Assembly: GCF_001897285.1 (NCBI RefSeq)
Contig: NZ_MKSM01000104.1
Span: forward strand, 28,069 to 92,068
DNA length: 64,000 bases
Source: Nitrobacter sp. 62-23
GTDB taxonomy: Bacteria > Pseudomonadota > Alphaproteobacteria > Rhizobiales > Xanthobacteraceae
Direction: 5' to 3'
Shown here: positions 22,825-34,391 of the stretch, piece by piece
Layout of the letters: each line of letters opens with the position of its first letter
How positions within the stretch are numbered: the first letter of the stretch is position 1
Notes under the pieces: model-generated
Database searches by the model: none
What the model saw: only the letters and a program-made list of their open reading frames with translations
Told to the model about the DNA's origin: nothing
Translations under genes and position numbers: made by a program

Positions 22825-25125
22825 TCAGTTGCCGGTTGCAACCTTTGCTTTCGTTTCATCGCCGGTCGACGCACCGTCGTCAGTCGCTCCGCCGCTCCCG
22901 TCGGTTTCACTTTTTGCGCGCCCGGATATCGCAAACCGCAATCGCATCCAGGCTCCGCGCGCTTCCGGTCTTATGGCGGAGGCGTCATTGAGTTCGAGTT
23001 TTCCGCCGTGGTCTTCCAGCACGCGCCCCACAATCGCGAGACCAAGGCCGGTGCCCTTCTCGCGCGTCGTGACGTAGGGCTCAAGCAGGCGCGCTCGCGC
23101 AACTTTCGGCAGGCCGATTCCGTTGTCGATTACGTCGATAACAATGTCGTCGCCCTCCCGCGCGGCGATGACATCGATCCGGCCTTTGCCGAGTGTCTCC
23201 GGCGGCACCGCCTCGATGGCCTCGGTCGCATTCTTGATGATGTTGGTCAGAGCCTGCGAGATCAGCCGCCGGTCGAACTGGGCGCGCATCGGGTCGTGCT
23301 TGATGTCGGCTTCGATCTCGATTTCGGGATGCCCGACGCGCATGAGAAAAACCGTCTGCCGAACCGTGTCGGCGACGTCCTCGCCTTCCATCACCGGCTT
23401 CGGCATCCGCGCAAAACGCGAGAATTCGTCGACCATCCGCCTGATATCCTCGACCTGGCGCACGATCGTATCGGTGCACTGCTCGAAGATCGGCTTGTCT
23501 TCCGTGATCGCCTTGCCGAACTTGCGGCGAATGCGCTCGGCCGATAGCTGGATCGGCGTCAGCGGATTCTTGATCTCATGCGCGATCCGCCGGGCTACGT
23601 CACCCCACGCGGATGTGCGTTGTGCGGTCACGAGTTCGGTGATGTCGTCCAGAGTGATGATGTAGCTGTCGCGCGATTGACTACTCTGCTCGGCGCTGAT
23701 GCGCACCGAGATATTGCGCTCGTTGCCGTCGCGATTGATGTTGACCTGTCCCTGCACCAGCCGCTGGGTCCCCTCCCTCGCCGTCTGCATGAGATCGTTG
23801 AGCTCCGGAATCACTTCGGACAGCGGATGTCCGAGCGTTTCCGATTCAGAATGACCGATCAGCTTCTCGGCAGACCGGTTAAGGATGCCAATGTTATTGG
23901 CGCCGTCGACGCCGATGATGCCGGCGCTTGCCGACGACAATACGGCCTCGATGAAACGGCGGCGGCTGTCGATCAGGCCGCTCGCGCTGACGAGTTCATC
24001 ACGCTGCATCCGCAACTCGGCTGTCATCTTGTTGAAGGTTTCGCCGAGCTGGGCTAGATCGCCTTCGGATTTGAGGACAGGCACCTGAACGTTCAGGTCG
24101 CCGGTGGACACGACGTTCGCCGCGTTCATCAGGCGACGGACGGGTGCGACGAACCGGTCGGCGAAGTTCAGCGCCAGCAGCACCGACGCCATCAGGATGG
24201 TCAGCGCGATTACGGCAAACATCAGCGCGAACGCCACCTGGATGCCGAGGCGCCGCGCCTCGATCGTGGCGTACACGGCCACGCTTGCCTCGGTCTGCTT
24301 CAGTTGCGCGACGACATGGGGATCGAGCAGGCGCGCCACATAAAGAAATTTATCGTCGAACGCGCGCAGCCGTATGACGGCGGCGACATAGTTCGCTTCT
24401 GGAAATACAGCGATTTGCGGTTCGTCTTCCCCGACGTTCTTGAGAAAATCCGGGTTGGGCGTGGTGTAGGTCCGCTCGATGCCGGTTTGCGCGGACACCA
24501 GCGCATTGCCGTCCTTGTCGATCAGCATCGCACCCGGCAGGTTGCGGGCTTTCGCGTTCGAGGTCAGAAGCTGGTTGAATGTCGCGCGGTCCTGATCGTA
24601 CAACGGCCGCGCGTTGGAGATATCATTGGCCATGCCGATAATATCGCCGCGAATGAGCTGGGCGTGCTCGTGCAAATAGGCGTTGGCGACGATCAGCGAG
24701 TTCTGGATGACTTCCCTGGTGGGTCCAGAAAACAGGCGGTCGAGACCGCGATCGATGGTGACGTTGGCCACCACCGACACCAGCACCGCCGGCAGCACCG
24801 CGATCACCGAGAACAGGCTGACGATCTGGACGTGGAGTTTCGCGGCGGCGCGGCCGCGCCTGCGGGCCTGAACCACCTGCCAGACTTCGAGGGCGATGAT
24901 CCCGATAAGCAAAAGGATGATGGCGGCGTCGATCAGCAGGAAGGTGACGACGACCCGGTGGTTCGGCTCGATCGGGGTGAGGCCGACCAGAACCACGAAG
25001 GTCAGGAGTGCAGACAACAGCGCGAGCCCGATCGCAACCGCCGCTAGAAGTCGGCGCGGGGTCCAGCCGCGCGGCTCGGCAAATGACGGATCGTGGGAGG
25101 GGGCCCGCGTGTCTGCGCTAATCAT
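22825..25125 (-). CDS. ntrY: Nitrogen sensor histidine kinase NtrY
   Basis: 766 residues. Several N-terminal membrane helices frame a periplasmic sensor, followed by HAMP (residues after FADRFVAPVRRLMNAA), PAS (SSASAGIIGVDGANNIGILN), and a kinase core with H-box [15 protein letters not shown] and G-box GTGLGLAIV. It phosphorylates NtrX in nitrogen, nitrate or redox signalling. A 199-base gap from ntrC suggests its own promoter, separate from dusB-ntrBC. Confidence 0.95.
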   Translation of the reverse strand: MISADTRAPSHDPSFAEPRGWTPRRLLAAVAIGLALLSALLTFVVLVGLTPIEPNHRVVVTFLLIDAAIILLLIGIIALEVWQVVQARRRGRAAAKLHVQIVSLFSVIAVLPAVLVSVVANVTIDRGLDRLFSGPTREVIQNSLIVANAYLHEHAQLIRGDIIGMANDISNARPLYDQDRATFNQLLTSNAKARNLPGAMLIDKDGNALVSAQTGIERTYTTPNPDFLKNVGEDEPQIAVFPEANYVAAVIRLRAFDDKFLYVARLLDPHVVAQLKQTEASVAVYATIEARRLGIQVAFALMFAVIALTILMASVLLALNFADRFVAPVRRLMNAANVVSTGDLNVQVPVLKSEGDLAQLGETFNKMTAELRMQRDELVSASGLIDSRRRFIEAVLSSASAGIIGVDGANNIGILNRSAEKLIGHSESETLGHPLSEVIPELNDLMQTAREGTQRLVQGQVNINRDGNERNISVRISAEQSSQSRDSYIITLDDITELVTAQRTSAWGDVARRIAHEIKNPLTPIQLSAERIRRKFGKAITEDKPIFEQCTDTIVRQVEDIRRMVDEFSRFARMPKPVMEGEDVADTVRQTVFLMRVGHPEIEIEADIKHDPMRAQFDRRLISQALTNIIKNATEAIEAVPPETLGKGRIDVIAAREGDDIVIDVIDNGIGLPKVARARLLEPYVTTREKGTGLGLAIVGRVLEDHGGKLELNDASAIRPEARGAWMRLRFAISGRAKSETDGSGGATDDGASTGDETKAKVATGN

Positions 25126-25324
25126 CCTGGGAATAAGGTTTGAAGGTTTGAAGTTCGCTGACTAAACTGGCCGCACCCGGCAGCGAACTGATGCATTCCT
25201 ACAACAATGTTGCACAATTGAGACATTTCCGCGGCGCGATCCTTCGCGCGGGGACGGGCCAAGCTTCGCATAATTTGCTGATTCGGTCTGGATTATAATC
25301 GAAAACAGGCCGAATGCGGCCGCG
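25126..25324 (-). promoter_or_regulatory. ntrC-ntrY intergenic region with candidate ntrYX promoter
   Basis: 199 bases, longer than the other gaps of the ntr block and AT-richer at 25261-25310. An 11-base inverted repeat CAACA-A-TGTTG (25202-25212) and the following TGCACAATTGAG lie 77-98 bases upstream of ntrY. It is inferred to hold the ntrYX promoter; no clear -24/-12 sigma-54 element is visible by eye. Confidence 0.35.
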
Positions 25325-26767
25325 TTATTCTCCGGTCCGATAGACCTGGATATCCAGATCGCGGATTTTCTTGCGCAGCGTATTGCGGTTCAAACCCAAA
25401 AGGTCGGCTGCCCGAATCTGGTTGCCGCGAGTCGCGGCCAGAGCTGCCGTGAGAAGCGGGATCTCGATCTCCCGCAAGACGCGATGATACAGGCCCGGCG
25501 GGGGCACGCCGTTCGGAAAGGCCGAAAAATGCGACGACAGGTACATCTCGACGGCCCCGCCGAGGCTGTCGACGCCCTGGCGGCCGCTGCCGCCTGAAAC
25601 CACGGGAGGAGGCGCAAGTTCGCCGTCGATTACGGGGCCGGTGATGACGTCCTGCGGATAGAGCGCCGCCAGCCTGCGCGCCAGATTTTCCAGTTCGCGG
25701 ACGTTGCCGGGCCAGCGATGCCGCTTCAGGCGCTCGATCGCGAGCGCATCGAGCTTCTTGGGCGGCAGCCCGTCCTTTTCGGCGAGGGCGAAGAAGTGCC
25801 GAATCAGATCGGGCAGATCCTCGATGCGTTCGCGCAGCGGCGGCAGGCGCAGCGGCACCACGTTGAGGCGGAAGAACAGGTCCTCGCGAAACAGCCCCTG
25901 CTGGATCAGAACGCGAAGATCCTTATTGCTGGCTGCGACGATACGAACATCGGTCTTGATCGCGGTGCGTCCGCCGACAGCAGTGTACTCTCCCTGCTGC
26001 AGCACGCGCAGCAGACGCGTCTGCGCCTCCATCGGCATGTCGCCGATTTCGTCGAGAAACAGGGTCCCTCCTTCGGCCTGCTCGAAACGGCCGGAGGCGC
26101 GGTTATTGGCGCCGGTGAAGGCGCCGCGCTCGTGGCCGAACAACTCCGATTCGATGAGGTCGCGGGGGATCGCAGCCATGTTGACGGCGACGAACGGACC
26201 GTTGCGCCGCTTGCCATAGTCGTGAAGCGCGCGCGCGACCAGTTCCTTGCCGGTGCCGGACTCGCCGGAAATCATCACTGTCAGGTCGGTCTGCATCAGC
26301 CGCGCCAGCACGCGATAGATGTCCTGCATGGCGGGCGAACGGCCGATCAGCGGAATGGACTCGAATTCGTTCTCGCTACTGCGGCTGGCGGCGCGCTCCT
26401 TGGGTTCGGCGAGTGCGCGGCCGACAATCGCGACCAGTTCCTTGAGGTCGAAAGGTTTCGGGAGGTATTCATACGCGCCACGCTCGGAGGCGCGGATCGC
26501 CGTCATGAAGGTGTTTTGCGCGCTCATTACGATGACCGGCAGGTTCGGCCGCATCTTCTTGATGCGCGGCAGCAGGTCGAAGGCGTTCTCATCCGGCATC
26601 ACGACGTCGGTGATGACGATATCCCCCTCGCCCTGGCTGACCCATCGCCACAGCGTCGCCGCGTTGCCGGTGAGACGCACCTCATATCCTGCGCGCGACA
26701 GCGCCTGATTGAGCACCGTGCGGATGGCGGCGTCATCATCTGCGACCAGTATGTGAGCTGCGGGCAT
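25325..26767 (-). CDS. ntrC: Nitrogen regulation response regulator NtrC
   Basis: 480 residues. Receiver domain ([14 protein letters not shown]; phospho-acceptor in [11 protein letters not shown]), AAA+ domain with GESGTGKE, an intact sigma-54 loop GAFTGA in [16 protein letters not shown], Walker [12 protein letters not shown], and a C-terminal Fis-like helix-turn-helix ([20 protein letters not shown]). It activates sigma-54 promoters such as glnA and glnK under nitrogen limitation when phosphorylated by NtrB. It follows ntrB by 9 bases. Confidence 0.97.
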   Translation of the reverse strand: MPAAHILVADDDAAIRTVLNQALSRAGYEVRLTGNAATLWRWVSQGEGDIVITDVVMPDENAFDLLPRIKKMRPNLPVIVMSAQNTFMTAIRASERGAYEYLPKPFDLKELVAIVGRALAEPKERAASRSSENEFESIPLIGRSPAMQDIYRVLARLMQTDLTVMISGESGTGKELVARALHDYGKRRNGPFVAVNMAAIPRDLIESELFGHERGAFTGANNRASGRFEQAEGGTLFLDEIGDMPMEAQTRLLRVLQQGEYTAVGGRTAIKTDVRIVAASNKDLRVLIQQGLFREDLFFRLNVVPLRLPPLRERIEDLPDLIRHFFALAEKDGLPPKKLDALAIERLKRHRWPGNVRELENLARRLAALYPQDVITGPVIDGELAPPPVVSGGSGRQGVDSLGGAVEMYLSSHFSAFPNGVPPPGLYHRVLREIEIPLLTAALAATRGNQIRAADLLGLNRNTLRKKIRDLDIQVYRTGE

Positions 26768-26776
26768 GTGTCGTCC

Positions 26777-27967
26777 TCATCCTGGATCGCGTGAGGCGTG
26801 TGACGCCATCTCCGGGGCGGCGGCATCGTCGCTCTGCCGGTGCTTTGAACTTATGTCGAACATCGGGAGCAGGATGCGGAAGGTGGTTTTGCGCGGCTGC
26901 GATTCACATTCGACGATGCCACCGTGATCGCGGACGATTTTGGCGACCAGCGCGAGTCCGAGCCCGCTTCCGGCCGGCTTCGTGGTTACGAACGGGTCGA
27001 ACAGGTTGGGCAAGAGATCCTCTGCTACGCCGGGACCATTATCCTTGACGCAAAATTCCAGCGGCAGCGACACGCGTGACTTGTTACCGGGCACCGACAG
27101 ACGGAGGCCGGGACGGAATGCGGTCGTGAACTGGATTTCTCCCTCGCCTCCCAGATCGGCAACGGCTTCCGCGGCATTCTTGACGAGATTCAGAAAGACC
27201 TGAATCAGTTGATCCCGATCGGCGAGAACCGGCGGCAACGACGGATCGTAATCCTCGGCAAACCGGACGTTCCGCGCAAAGCCGGACTGCGCGAGCCGTT
27301 TGACATGATCGAGCACCGAATGAATGTTGACCGGGCCTCGCGTCACCGGCCGTTCATCGCCGAACACTTCCATGCTGTCGACCAGCGTGACGATGCGGTC
27401 CGCTTCGTCGCAGATCAGGCGGGTCAAAATCCGGTCTTCCGACGATGCTCCCTGTTCGAGAAGCTGCGCCGCACCTCGAATGCCGGAGAGCGGATTCTTG
27501 ATTTCATGCGCGAGCATGGCCGCGAGCGCCGTCACCGAGCGCGCCGCGCTGCGATGGGTCAACTGCCGATCCATCTTGTCGGCCATGGTGCGCTCCTGAA
27601 TCATCACCACGACGTGGCCGGGCCGTTCCGTCAGCGGCGCGACGTGCAGGTCGACCTGGCGGTCGCGGCCGATCCGCGGCGTGCCGAGATCGACCCGGAA
27701 TTCGTTCACCGGCGAACCGGCGTTCCGCACCTGATCGATCAGCGGCAGCAGCGGGCTGCCGAACGGGACCACCTCCTTCAGCGGCAGCCGCTGCAGGAAC
27801 TGCGCCGACATTTCGAAGAACGACTCCGCGGCCGCGTTGGCGTCGACGATCCGGCCGTCGGGCGCGACCAGCAGCACCGGATTTGGAAGCGCGTTGAGAA
27901 CAGCCTCGCCGTCGGATGGCGCAGCGCGCGCGCGCTCCACAAGCGACGTCATGCTGCGGCGCTCCAT
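26777..27967 (-). CDS. ntrB: Nitrogen regulation histidine kinase NtrB
   Basis: 396 residues from ATG 27967, chosen because GAGGA sits 6 bases upstream; ATG 27952, which overlaps the dusB stop, is the alternative. It has an N-terminal PAS domain ([21 protein letters not shown]), the H-box [16 protein letters not shown], and a G-box GSGLGLALV. No transmembrane helix is present, as expected for the cytoplasmic PII-controlled kinase/phosphatase of NtrC. It overlaps the end of dusB by 19 bases. Confidence 0.95.
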   Translation of the reverse strand: MERRSMTSLVERARAAPSDGEAVLNALPNPVLLVAPDGRIVDANAAAESFFEMSAQFLQRLPLKEVVPFGSPLLPLIDQVRNAGSPVNEFRVDLGTPRIGRDRQVDLHVAPLTERPGHVVVMIQERTMADKMDRQLTHRSAARSVTALAAMLAHEIKNPLSGIRGAAQLLEQGASSEDRILTRLICDEADRIVTLVDSMEVFGDERPVTRGPVNIHSVLDHVKRLAQSGFARNVRFAEDYDPSLPPVLADRDQLIQVFLNLVKNAAEAVADLGGEGEIQFTTAFRPGLRLSVPGNKSRVSLPLEFCVKDNGPGVAEDLLPNLFDPFVTTKPAGSGLGLALVAKIVRDHGGIVECESQPRKTTFRILLPMFDISSKHRQSDDAAAPEMASHASRDPG

Positions 27968-28992
27968 CCGAAATCCTCGAATGCATCCACAAGAGAGCGC
28001 TGCACGCCAGCCGGATCGTCGGCCGTCAGAATTTTTCCGCGCCATATCTTGAGGACGGACGTGGAAACATTTCCACTGGCGGCCGCGATCCCGAGCGCCC
28101 AGCCGAGATGTTTTCGCGCATGACGAAGACCGATACGAAGGCCGTAGTGCCGAAGCAGATCGTCATAAAGCGCGCGGATATACGCCAACTGGTCCGCGAG
28201 CGACGGCGGCGGTTCGGCGACGCCCGTCTCCAACCGGCGTCCGATCTGCCCCGGCATCCAGGGCTGACCTTGCGCGCCACGCCCCACCATGACGGCATCG
28301 GCGGTCGATTCCTCCAGCGCCGCGACGGCTGCCTCGAACGAGGTTATGTCGCCGTTGACCACCACGGGAATGCGGACCGCCTGTTTCACCGCCCGCACGG
28401 CTTGCCAGTCGGCGCGACCCTTGTAGAACTGGCAACGCGTGCGGCCATGAACGGTGATCATCCGCACGCCGGCGGATTCGGCGCGCTGCGCGAGCGCCGG
28501 CGCATTGAGCGAGCGATCGTCCCATCCAAGCCGAATCTTGAGCGTGACCGGCACCTTCACCGCGCCGACCGTCGCCTCGATCAGTCGCAAGGCGTGGTCG
28601 AGATCGCGCATCAAGGCCGACCCCGACTGGCCGCCTGTCACGTGGCGGGCGGGACAACCCATGTTGATGTCGATGATATCGGCGCCCGCTGCCTCGGCGA
28701 TCCGCGCACCTTCCGCCATCCAGTGCGTCTCGCAGCCCGCGAGCTGAACCACGTGCGGTCCGCCACCGGTTGCTTCGCAACGGAGCACGGACATGGGACG
28801 CCCGCGCACGAGATCGTCGCTGGCGGTCATCTCGGAGACCACGAGCCCTGCCCCCAGCGATTCCGCAAGACGACGGAACGGTCGGTCGGTAATGCCGGAC
28901 ATCGGCGCAAGAAAGACGCGGCTGGCGATCGGGATATCCCCGATCATGAGCGGATTTTGATCTGATGCAGGGCGGGACGGGTTGGAAGTCAT
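27949..28992 (-). CDS. dusB: tRNA-dihydrouridine synthase (DusB/NifR3)
   Basis: 347 residues from ATG 28992; a TTG at 29013 is also in frame. FMN-binding TIM barrel: [15 protein letters not shown], the catalytic cysteine in [49 protein letters not shown] and VVVNGDI. It reduces uridine to dihydrouridine in tRNA D-loops. It is the first gene of the dusB-ntrB-ntrC operon (historically nifR3-ntrBC), divergent from ispDF. Confidence 0.95.
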   Translation of the reverse strand: MTSNPSRPASDQNPLMIGDIPIASRVFLAPMSGITDRPFRRLAESLGAGLVVSEMTASDDLVRGRPMSVLRCEATGGGPHVVQLAGCETHWMAEGARIAEAAGADIIDINMGCPARHVTGGQSGSALMRDLDHALRLIEATVGAVKVPVTLKIRLGWDDRSLNAPALAQRAESAGVRMITVHGRTRCQFYKGRADWQAVRAVKQAVRIPVVVNGDITSFEAAVAALEESTADAVMVGRGAQGQPWMPGQIGRRLETGVAEPPPSLADQLAYIRALYDDLLRHYGLRIGLRHARKHLGWALGIAAASGNVSTSVLKIWRGKILTADDPAGVQRSLVDAFEDFGWSAAA

Positions 28993-29218
28993 AAGCCTTT
29001 GGAACTCTTGCAAGCCGCCCCGGAACTGTCGATTATTTGGGCAACAATATCGAATGCCTATAGTTTAGCCAATTTCTTACATGTTACAAGTGCGCTGCAG
29101 CACAAATAATCCGGGGCCAACCCCTTGGGACACCTGCTGGTTTTGTTCCGAGCGTGGTAAGGGCAGTGACCCGAGCGGGATTCCCGTCTTCCAACCTCAT
29201 TTATACCTGTCGATTCCA

Positions 29219-30415
29219 ATGCCGACCTCTCCACGAACGGCCGCCATCATTGTCGCAGCGGGGCGCGGACTTCGCGCCGGCGCCGGCGGCCCCAAGCAAT
29301 ACCGGACAGTCGGCGGACGGACCGTGATTGCGCGGGCCATGGAGGCATTCTGCGATCACCCCGACGTCTTCGCTGTCCAGCCGGTGCTGAACCCTGATGA
29401 CGCCGAGATGTTCAATCAGGCCGTCGCCGGGTTTGACTACCGCCCCCCGGCGAATGGCGGCGCCACGCGCCAGGCCTCCGTTCATGCCGGCCTCGAGGCG
29501 CTGGCCGCCGACGCGCCGGACATTGTGCTGATTCACGATGCCGCCCGGCCGTTCGCAACGCAGGCATTGATCAGGCGTGCGATCGACGCAGCCAACATCA
29601 CCGGCGCGGCGGTGCCCGTCATTCCCGTGACCGACACCATCAAGCAGGTCGATGCGTCGGGAGCCGTCAATGCAACTCCGGATCGCGCGACGTTGCGGAT
29701 CGCGCAAACGCCGCAGGCGTTCCGTTTCGATGTGATCCTCGACGCGCATCGCCGCGCCGCGCGCGAGGGCCGCGACGATTTCACCGACGACGCTGCGCTC
29801 GCGGAATGGGTAGGATTGACGGTCGCAACATTTGAAGGCGATGCTGCCAACATGAAACTGACCACACCGGAAGATTTCGTGCGTGAGGAAGCCCGTCTTG
29901 CGGCGGCGCTCGGCGACATCAGGACCGGCACCGGCTACGACGTCCACGCCTTCGGCGACGGCGATCACGTCATGCTGTGCGGCGTGAAGGTCCCGCATAA
30001 TCGCGGCTTCCTCGCCCATTCCGATGGCGACGTCGGCCTGCACGCGCTGGTCGATGCCATTCTCGGCGCGCTCGCGGATGGCGACATCGGTTCGCATTTC
30101 CCTCCGAGCGATCCGCAGTGGAAAGGCGCGGCCTCTGACAAATTTCTGAAGTATGCCATCGAGCGCGTCGCGGCGCGCGGCGGCCGCGTCGCCAATCTCG
30201 AAGTCACGATGATCTGCGAGCGGCCCAAGATCGGTCCTCTGCGCGAGACGATGCGCGCACGCATCGCGGAAATTACCGGCGTCGCGATCTCGCGGGTGGC
30301 CGTGAAGGCGACCACAAGCGAGCGTCTCGGCTTCACCGGACGCGAGGAAGGAATCGCTGCGACCGCCAGCGCGACCATTCGCCTGCCCTGGAACGAAAAG
30401 AGCGGGAGCGCCTGA
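29219..30415 (+). CDS. ispDF: Bifunctional IspD/IspF enzyme of the MEP isoprenoid pathway
   Basis: 398 residues. The N-terminal IspD half has [14 protein letters not shown] and [10 protein letters not shown] (nucleotide binding) and [10 protein letters not shown]; the IspF half starts at [17 protein letters not shown] with metal ligands in GYDVHAF and [19 protein letters not shown], and [10 protein letters not shown]. It converts MEP to CDP-ME, and after IspE to the cyclodiphosphate. ATG 29219 was chosen since the protein family begins there; the frame is open further upstream without a plausible start signal. Confidence 0.96.
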   Translation: MPTSPRTAAIIVAAGRGLRAGAGGPKQYRTVGGRTVIARAMEAFCDHPDVFAVQPVLNPDDAEMFNQAVAGFDYRPPANGGATRQASVHAGLEALAADAPDIVLIHDAARPFATQALIRRAIDAANITGAAVPVIPVTDTIKQVDASGAVNATPDRATLRIAQTPQAFRFDVILDAHRRAAREGRDDFTDDAALAEWVGLTVATFEGDAANMKLTTPEDFVREEARLAAALGDIRTGTGYDVHAFGDGDHVMLCGVKVPHNRGFLAHSDGDVGLHALVDAILGALADGDIGSHFPPSDPQWKGAASDKFLKYAIERVAARGGRVANLEVTMICERPKIGPLRETMRARIAEITGVAISRVAVKATTSERLGFTGREEGIAATASATIRLPWNEKSGSA

Positions 30416-30416
30416 C

Positions 30417-31043
30417 ATGAGCGGCAGCGACATTCGCGCCATGTCGCGTTCGCTGCTCGATCTTTGCCGGATGCGCAAGCTCACTATCGCAACGGCCGAA
30501 TCCTGTACCGGCGGGCTGGTCGCGGGCGCGCTGACCGAGATTCCCGGCTCCTCCGACGTGGTCGATCGCGGTTTCGTCACCTATTCCAACGACGCCAAAC
30601 GCGCGATGCTGGGCGTCAAGGCCAGCACGCTCGACAGTTTCGGCGCGGTCAGCAAGGAAACCGCGACCGCCATGGCGATCGGCGCGCTGGAACGCGCCGG
30701 CACCGATCTGGCCGTCGCCATTACGGGAATCGCAGGGCCAGGAGGCGCAACGCCCGGCAAGCCCGTGGGCCTTGTTCATTTCGCCGCCGCCGCGCGGGAC
30801 GGTCGCCTGACTCATCGCGAATGCCGTTTTGGCGCGATCGGCCGCAGTTCGGTGCGGCAGCGTTCGGTCATTGAGGCCCTGCGGATGCTCATGGAGCTGG
30901 CGCGCGGTCCGAAACCACCCGCAAAAGTCCGGCGCGAGCGCGCCAGCCGCCTGCATCCACGCAAGGCGCGGACACCGTTACGCCGGACCGGCGAGCGGCG
31001 ACGCACAGCCGGACCAAGAAAGCCCGCGCCGAAGACAAGCTGA
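30417..31043 (+). CDS. CinA-like C-terminal domain protein (NMN amidohydrolase type) with basic tail
   Basis: 208 residues. Positions 1-160 match the CinA C-terminal/PncC domain: TIATAESCTGGLVAGALTEI with the conserved serine in ESCTGG, VTYSNDAKRAMLGV and ITGIAGPGGATPGKPVG. Such enzymes deamidate nicotinamide mononucleotide for NAD salvage. The last 48 residues are an Arg/Lys/Pro-rich tail not part of the domain. It begins one base after the ispDF stop, so the two are coupled. Confidence 0.88.
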   Translation: MSGSDIRAMSRSLLDLCRMRKLTIATAESCTGGLVAGALTEIPGSSDVVDRGFVTYSNDAKRAMLGVKASTLDSFGAVSKETATAMAIGALERAGTDLAVAITGIAGPGGATPGKPVGLVHFAAAARDGRLTHRECRFGAIGRSSVRQRSVIEALRMLMELARGPKPPAKVRRERASRLHPRKARTPLRRTGERRRTAGPRKPAPKTS

Positions 31044-31055
31044 AAGGACGTTGCG

Positions 31056-31523
31056 TTATCCGGCGGCGCGCGGCGTTCCGTAAACGACATCGGCGCGCTT
31101 TTCAAACGCCGACGCAAAGCGCTGGAACGCGGTATCGAACATTGCGCCCATCAACATCGCCAGCATCCGGCTCTTGAAATCATAGCTGATGAAAAACCCG
31201 ACCTCGCAGCCTTGGTCTGTTTTCGGTTCAAACGTCCAGCGATTTTCCATGTGGCTGAACGGCCCCCGGAGATACTCGACAAGAATTTTGAGGTTCGGCC
31301 GATCGAGAGTCACCTTGCTCGTGAAGGTCTCGCGCACCAGCTTGAACGACACGGTCATATCGGCCACCACGACTTCCTTGCCGTCGGCCGCCGGCGTGCG
31401 CTGCCGCACTTTCAGCGACTGGCACAACGGCACGAATTCCGGATAGCGCTCGACATCCGCAACAAGATCGAACATCTGTTCCGAACTGTATCGCACGCGG
31501 CGCTTGCTGGAGAACGTCGGCAT
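31056..31523 (-). CDS. START-domain coenzyme Q-binding protein (COQ10/RatA family)
   Basis: 155 residues with the polyketide cyclase/START fold seen in COQ10 and RatA: YSSEQMFDLVADVERYPEFVPLC, VSFKLVRETFTSKVTLD, GPFSHMENRWTFEP and the C-terminal long helix MLMGAMFDTAFQRFASAFEKRA. These proteins bind ubiquinone and help respiratory function; E. coli RatA was also reported to affect ribosome association. It follows lipA by 11 bases, suggesting an operon, and converges on the CinA-like gene. Confidence 0.9.
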   Translation of the reverse strand: MPTFSSKRRVRYSSEQMFDLVADVERYPEFVPLCQSLKVRQRTPAADGKEVVVADMTVSFKLVRETFTSKVTLDRPNLKILVEYLRGPFSHMENRWTFEPKTDQGCEVGFFISYDFKSRMLAMLMGAMFDTAFQRFASAFEKRADVVYGTPRAAG

Positions 31524-31534
31524 GTCGGTGGGGC

Positions 31535-32494
31535 TTACCGCGGCTGGTTCGCGCGCGCGGCCTGCAACTTCGCAAAGTCCTCGCCTGCATGATGCGACGA
31601 GCGCGTCAGCGGACTCGCCGACACCATCAGAAAGCCCTTGGTGTAGGCGACGGTCTCGTAGGCGGAAAACTCCTCCGGTGTGACATAGCGCATCACGGCG
31701 TGATGCTTGCGGGTCGGCTGGAGGTATTGCCCGATGGTGAGAAAGTCGACGTCCGCCGAGCGCAGGTCGTCCATGACCTGCAGCACCTCATGCCGTTCCT
31801 CGCCGAGCCCGACCATGATCCCGGACTTGGTGAAGATCGTCGGATCGATCTCCTTCACTCGCTGCAAAAGGCGGATGGAGTGGAAATAGCGCGCGCCGGG
31901 TCGTACCGTCAGGTAGCGCGACGGCACGGTTTCCAGGTTGTGGTTGAAGACGTCGGGCTTGGCCGCAGCGACTGTCTCAAGCGCGCCGTCCTTGCGTAGA
32001 AAATCCGGCGTCAGGATTTCGATCGTCGTCGCGGGGCAGCGCTCGCGGATCGCGCGAATGGTCTGGGCAAAATGCTCCGCGCCGCCATCGTCGAGGTCGT
32101 CGCGATCGACAGAGGTGACGACGACGTGCGCAAGCCCCAGCTTGCGCGTCGCCTCGGCGACATATTCGGGTTCGGACGATTCAAGCGCGCCGGGCATTCC
32201 GGTCTTGACGTTGCAGAAAGCGCAGGCGCGCGTGCAGGTGTCGCCCATGATCATGAAGGTCGCGTGCTTCTTGTCCCAGCACTCACCGATGTTCGGGCAG
32301 CCGGCCTCCTCGCACACGGTAACGAGGCCGTTCTCCTTGACGATCCGGCGCGTATCCGCATAGCCGCGCGTGTTCGGCGCGCGCACGCGAATCCAGTCCG
32401 GCTTCGGCGGTGACGGCGCATCGGGCCGGTTGGCCTTTTCCGGATGGCGCGGCCGGACGGGATTGGCGGAAACGGTATCGAGGACGACGACCAT
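31535..32494 (-). CDS. lipA: Lipoyl synthase
   Basis: 319 residues. Radical SAM enzyme with both iron-sulfur sites: the auxiliary cluster motif [12 protein letters not shown] and the SAM motif CTRACAFC, plus [18 protein letters not shown] and [21 protein letters not shown]. It inserts sulfur at C6 and C8 of octanoyl groups on lipoyl domains. The upstream gap to the divergent glycosylase gene (120 bases) should hold both promoters. Confidence 0.97.
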   Translation of the reverse strand: MVVVLDTVSANPVRPRHPEKANRPDAPSPPKPDWIRVRAPNTRGYADTRRIVKENGLVTVCEEAGCPNIGECWDKKHATFMIMGDTCTRACAFCNVKTGMPGALESSEPEYVAEATRKLGLAHVVVTSVDRDDLDDGGAEHFAQTIRAIRERCPATTIEILTPDFLRKDGALETVAAAKPDVFNHNLETVPSRYLTVRPGARYFHSIRLLQRVKEIDPTIFTKSGIMVGLGEERHEVLQVMDDLRSADVDFLTIGQYLQPTRKHHAVMRYVTPEEFSAYETVAYTKGFLMVSASPLTRSSHHAGEDFAKLQAARANQPR

Positions 32495-32614
32495 GAATGA
32501 TCCGTTGTACAGGAAACTTTAGGTAATCCGCCTGGCGCAGCACTGCAACCCGCTTCGCCAGATCGGTCTAATGTGTAACATATCCCACCGCGTACCGCCC
32601 GCCCCCATTGCCGC

Positions 32615-33244
32615 ATGAAAACAACTCCAAGCCCGACGACATTCGACAGCCCGAACCCGACTGCTCTCGGCAAGCTGCTCCATCGCTCGTTTTTCGGCCG
32701 CAGCGTTCATGAGGTCGCGCCCGAATTGATCGGCGCGACGCTGCTGGTGGACGGGGTCGGCGGCCTCATCGTCGAGGTGGAGGCCTACCATCACACCGAG
32801 CCGGCGGCACATTCCCATCGGGGACCGACGCCGCGGAACATGGTGATGTTCGGTCCGCCCGGCTTCGCCTATGTCTATCGCTCCTACGGCATCCACTGGT
32901 GCGTCAACTTCGTGTGCGAAAAGAACGGCTCGGCAGCCGCCGTTCTGATCCGCGCGCTGCAACCGACCCACGGCATTCCGGCGATGCGGCGGCGGCGCGG
33001 GCTGCACGACGAGCGCCTGCTGTGTTCAGGACCGGGCAAGTTGTGCCAGGCGCTCGGCGTATCGATCGCGCACAATGCGCTGCCGCTCGACGCACCGCCG
33101 ATCGCGGTCCATCAGCGCACAGCCGAGCTTGAAGTCGTCACCGGCGTGCGCATCGGCATCACGAAAGCCGCCGACCTGCCATGGCGATACGGATTGAAGG
33201 GCTCAAAATTTCTGAGCAAGCCGTTCAGGAACGTTGCGTCCTGA
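32615..33244 (+). CDS. DNA-3-methyladenine glycosylase (AAG/MPG type)
   Basis: 209 residues, usual length. AAG-fold signatures: [20 protein letters not shown], the catalytic glutamate region [43 protein letters not shown] and [15 protein letters not shown]. It excises alkylated purines from DNA. The 3' end overlaps the convergent MFS gene by 20 bases. Confidence 0.93.
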   Translation: MKTTPSPTTFDSPNPTALGKLLHRSFFGRSVHEVAPELIGATLLVDGVGGLIVEVEAYHHTEPAAHSHRGPTPRNMVMFGPPGFAYVYRSYGIHWCVNFVCEKNGSAAAVLIRALQPTHGIPAMRRRRGLHDERLLCSGPGKLCQALGVSIAHNALPLDAPPIAVHQRTAELEVVTGVRIGITKAADLPWRYGLKGSKFLSKPFRNVAS

Positions 33245-34391
33245 GATCGATCATCAGCGGGAATACAATCATCGGCACGACGGCGAGGCCGATCGGCACG
33301 AACGCGAAAGCGGCGTTCCCGGTGAAATCCCAGACCATCCCGCTGACAATCGAGATCAGCATCGCGATGCCGTAACCGATCGTGAACATTCCCGCGGACA
33401 TGCGCGGCACGTCCTCCGGCGCAACGAGCAGCGCCGGCAGCGTCAGCACAAGAGTCAGACCCACGGCGCAGGTGCAGCCGACCAGCGCGGCAGCGCCTAC
33501 GATTCCCCACAAGCTCGTGGTGGTTGCGACGCCCAAAGCGCCCAACAGGCCGAGAACGCCGGTGAGGACGAGCGGCCACTTCCGCCGCTCCAGCCGGCCT
33601 GCGATGAGCATGAGGAGAATCGATCCAGGCAACTGTCCGAGGTTGAGCGCAGACAGCGCCGGCCCGATCAGGTCGGTATGGCCGGTTTGCAGCAGCAGGC
33701 CGGGCAGGAATGCATTCGTGCAGAAATAAAGCTGGTTGTTCGCGCTGGCGACGAGGCCAACCTTCCAGAGCAGCGGATCGCGCCAGTCCGGCATCCAGCG
33801 GCCATGCCGCGCCGCCACGCCCTCCCCGCCTGGGCGTGCGATGAAGACAACCAGTGCGATCGCAACCGAAGCAAACGACCAGAGTCCGAGGCTCGCGCGC
33901 CACCCGCCTCCCAGCAAGGGGACGACGATTGCCGCGAATATGACGGGAAAGATTTCCCCGCACAGCAAGCCGTTTGTGTAAACGGCGGTGGCGAAACCGA
34001 TCCGGTGAGGCACCCATTGCCGCACCAGCGGCGGCAGTGCCGGTTGCATCAGGGCCACGCCAGCCGCCATCACCGCGGTTGCGGCGAACAGCGTCATCGC
34101 ATCGAGGGCGAAACCGCGCAGCGCCGACCCTGCGCTGGCGACCAGAAGGCCGACCACCAGCGCCTTGATGGCGCCGACGCGAGCGATCAGCAGCGATCCG
34201 GGGACCGCGATCAGCGCGAACAGGCTGACCGGAATGGCGTTGAGAATGCCGACCTCGGTTCCGGACAGCGCAAGATCCGAAATGATGGCCGCCAGCACCG
34301 GCGGCACCGCGAGGATCGTAAGCCGCAGTCCGACGCCGCTAAGCCAGAGCAGGCTCAACGGGCGCAGCGACGACGACCGCGCTGCACTCAC
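33225..34391 (-). CDS. MFS transporter (CynX/NimT-like)
   Basis: 388 residues with about twelve hydrophobic segments. The first ([20 protein letters not shown]) and the arginine-rich loops resemble the cyanate/2-nitroimidazole branch of the major facilitator superfamily. The substrate is unknown. The start (34391) overlaps the valS stop as ATGA, so it is translated from the valS mRNA; its 3' end overlaps the glycosylase gene on the other strand. Confidence 0.85.
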   Translation of the reverse strand: MSAARSSSLRPLSLLWLSGVGLRLTILAVPPVLAAIISDLALSGTEVGILNAIPVSLFALIAVPGSLLIARVGAIKALVVGLLVASAGSALRGFALDAMTLFAATAVMAAGVALMQPALPPLVRQWVPHRIGFATAVYTNGLLCGEIFPVIFAAIVVPLLGGGWRASLGLWSFASVAIALVVFIARPGGEGVAARHGRWMPDWRDPLLWKVGLVASANNQLYFCTNAFLPGLLLQTGHTDLIGPALSALNLGQLPGSILLMLIAGRLERRKWPLVLTGVLGLLGALGVATTTSLWGIVGAAALVGCTCAVGLTLVLTLPALLVAPEDVPRMSAGMFTIGYGIAMLISIVSGMVWDFTGNAAFAFVPIGLAVVPMIVFPLMIDLRTQRS

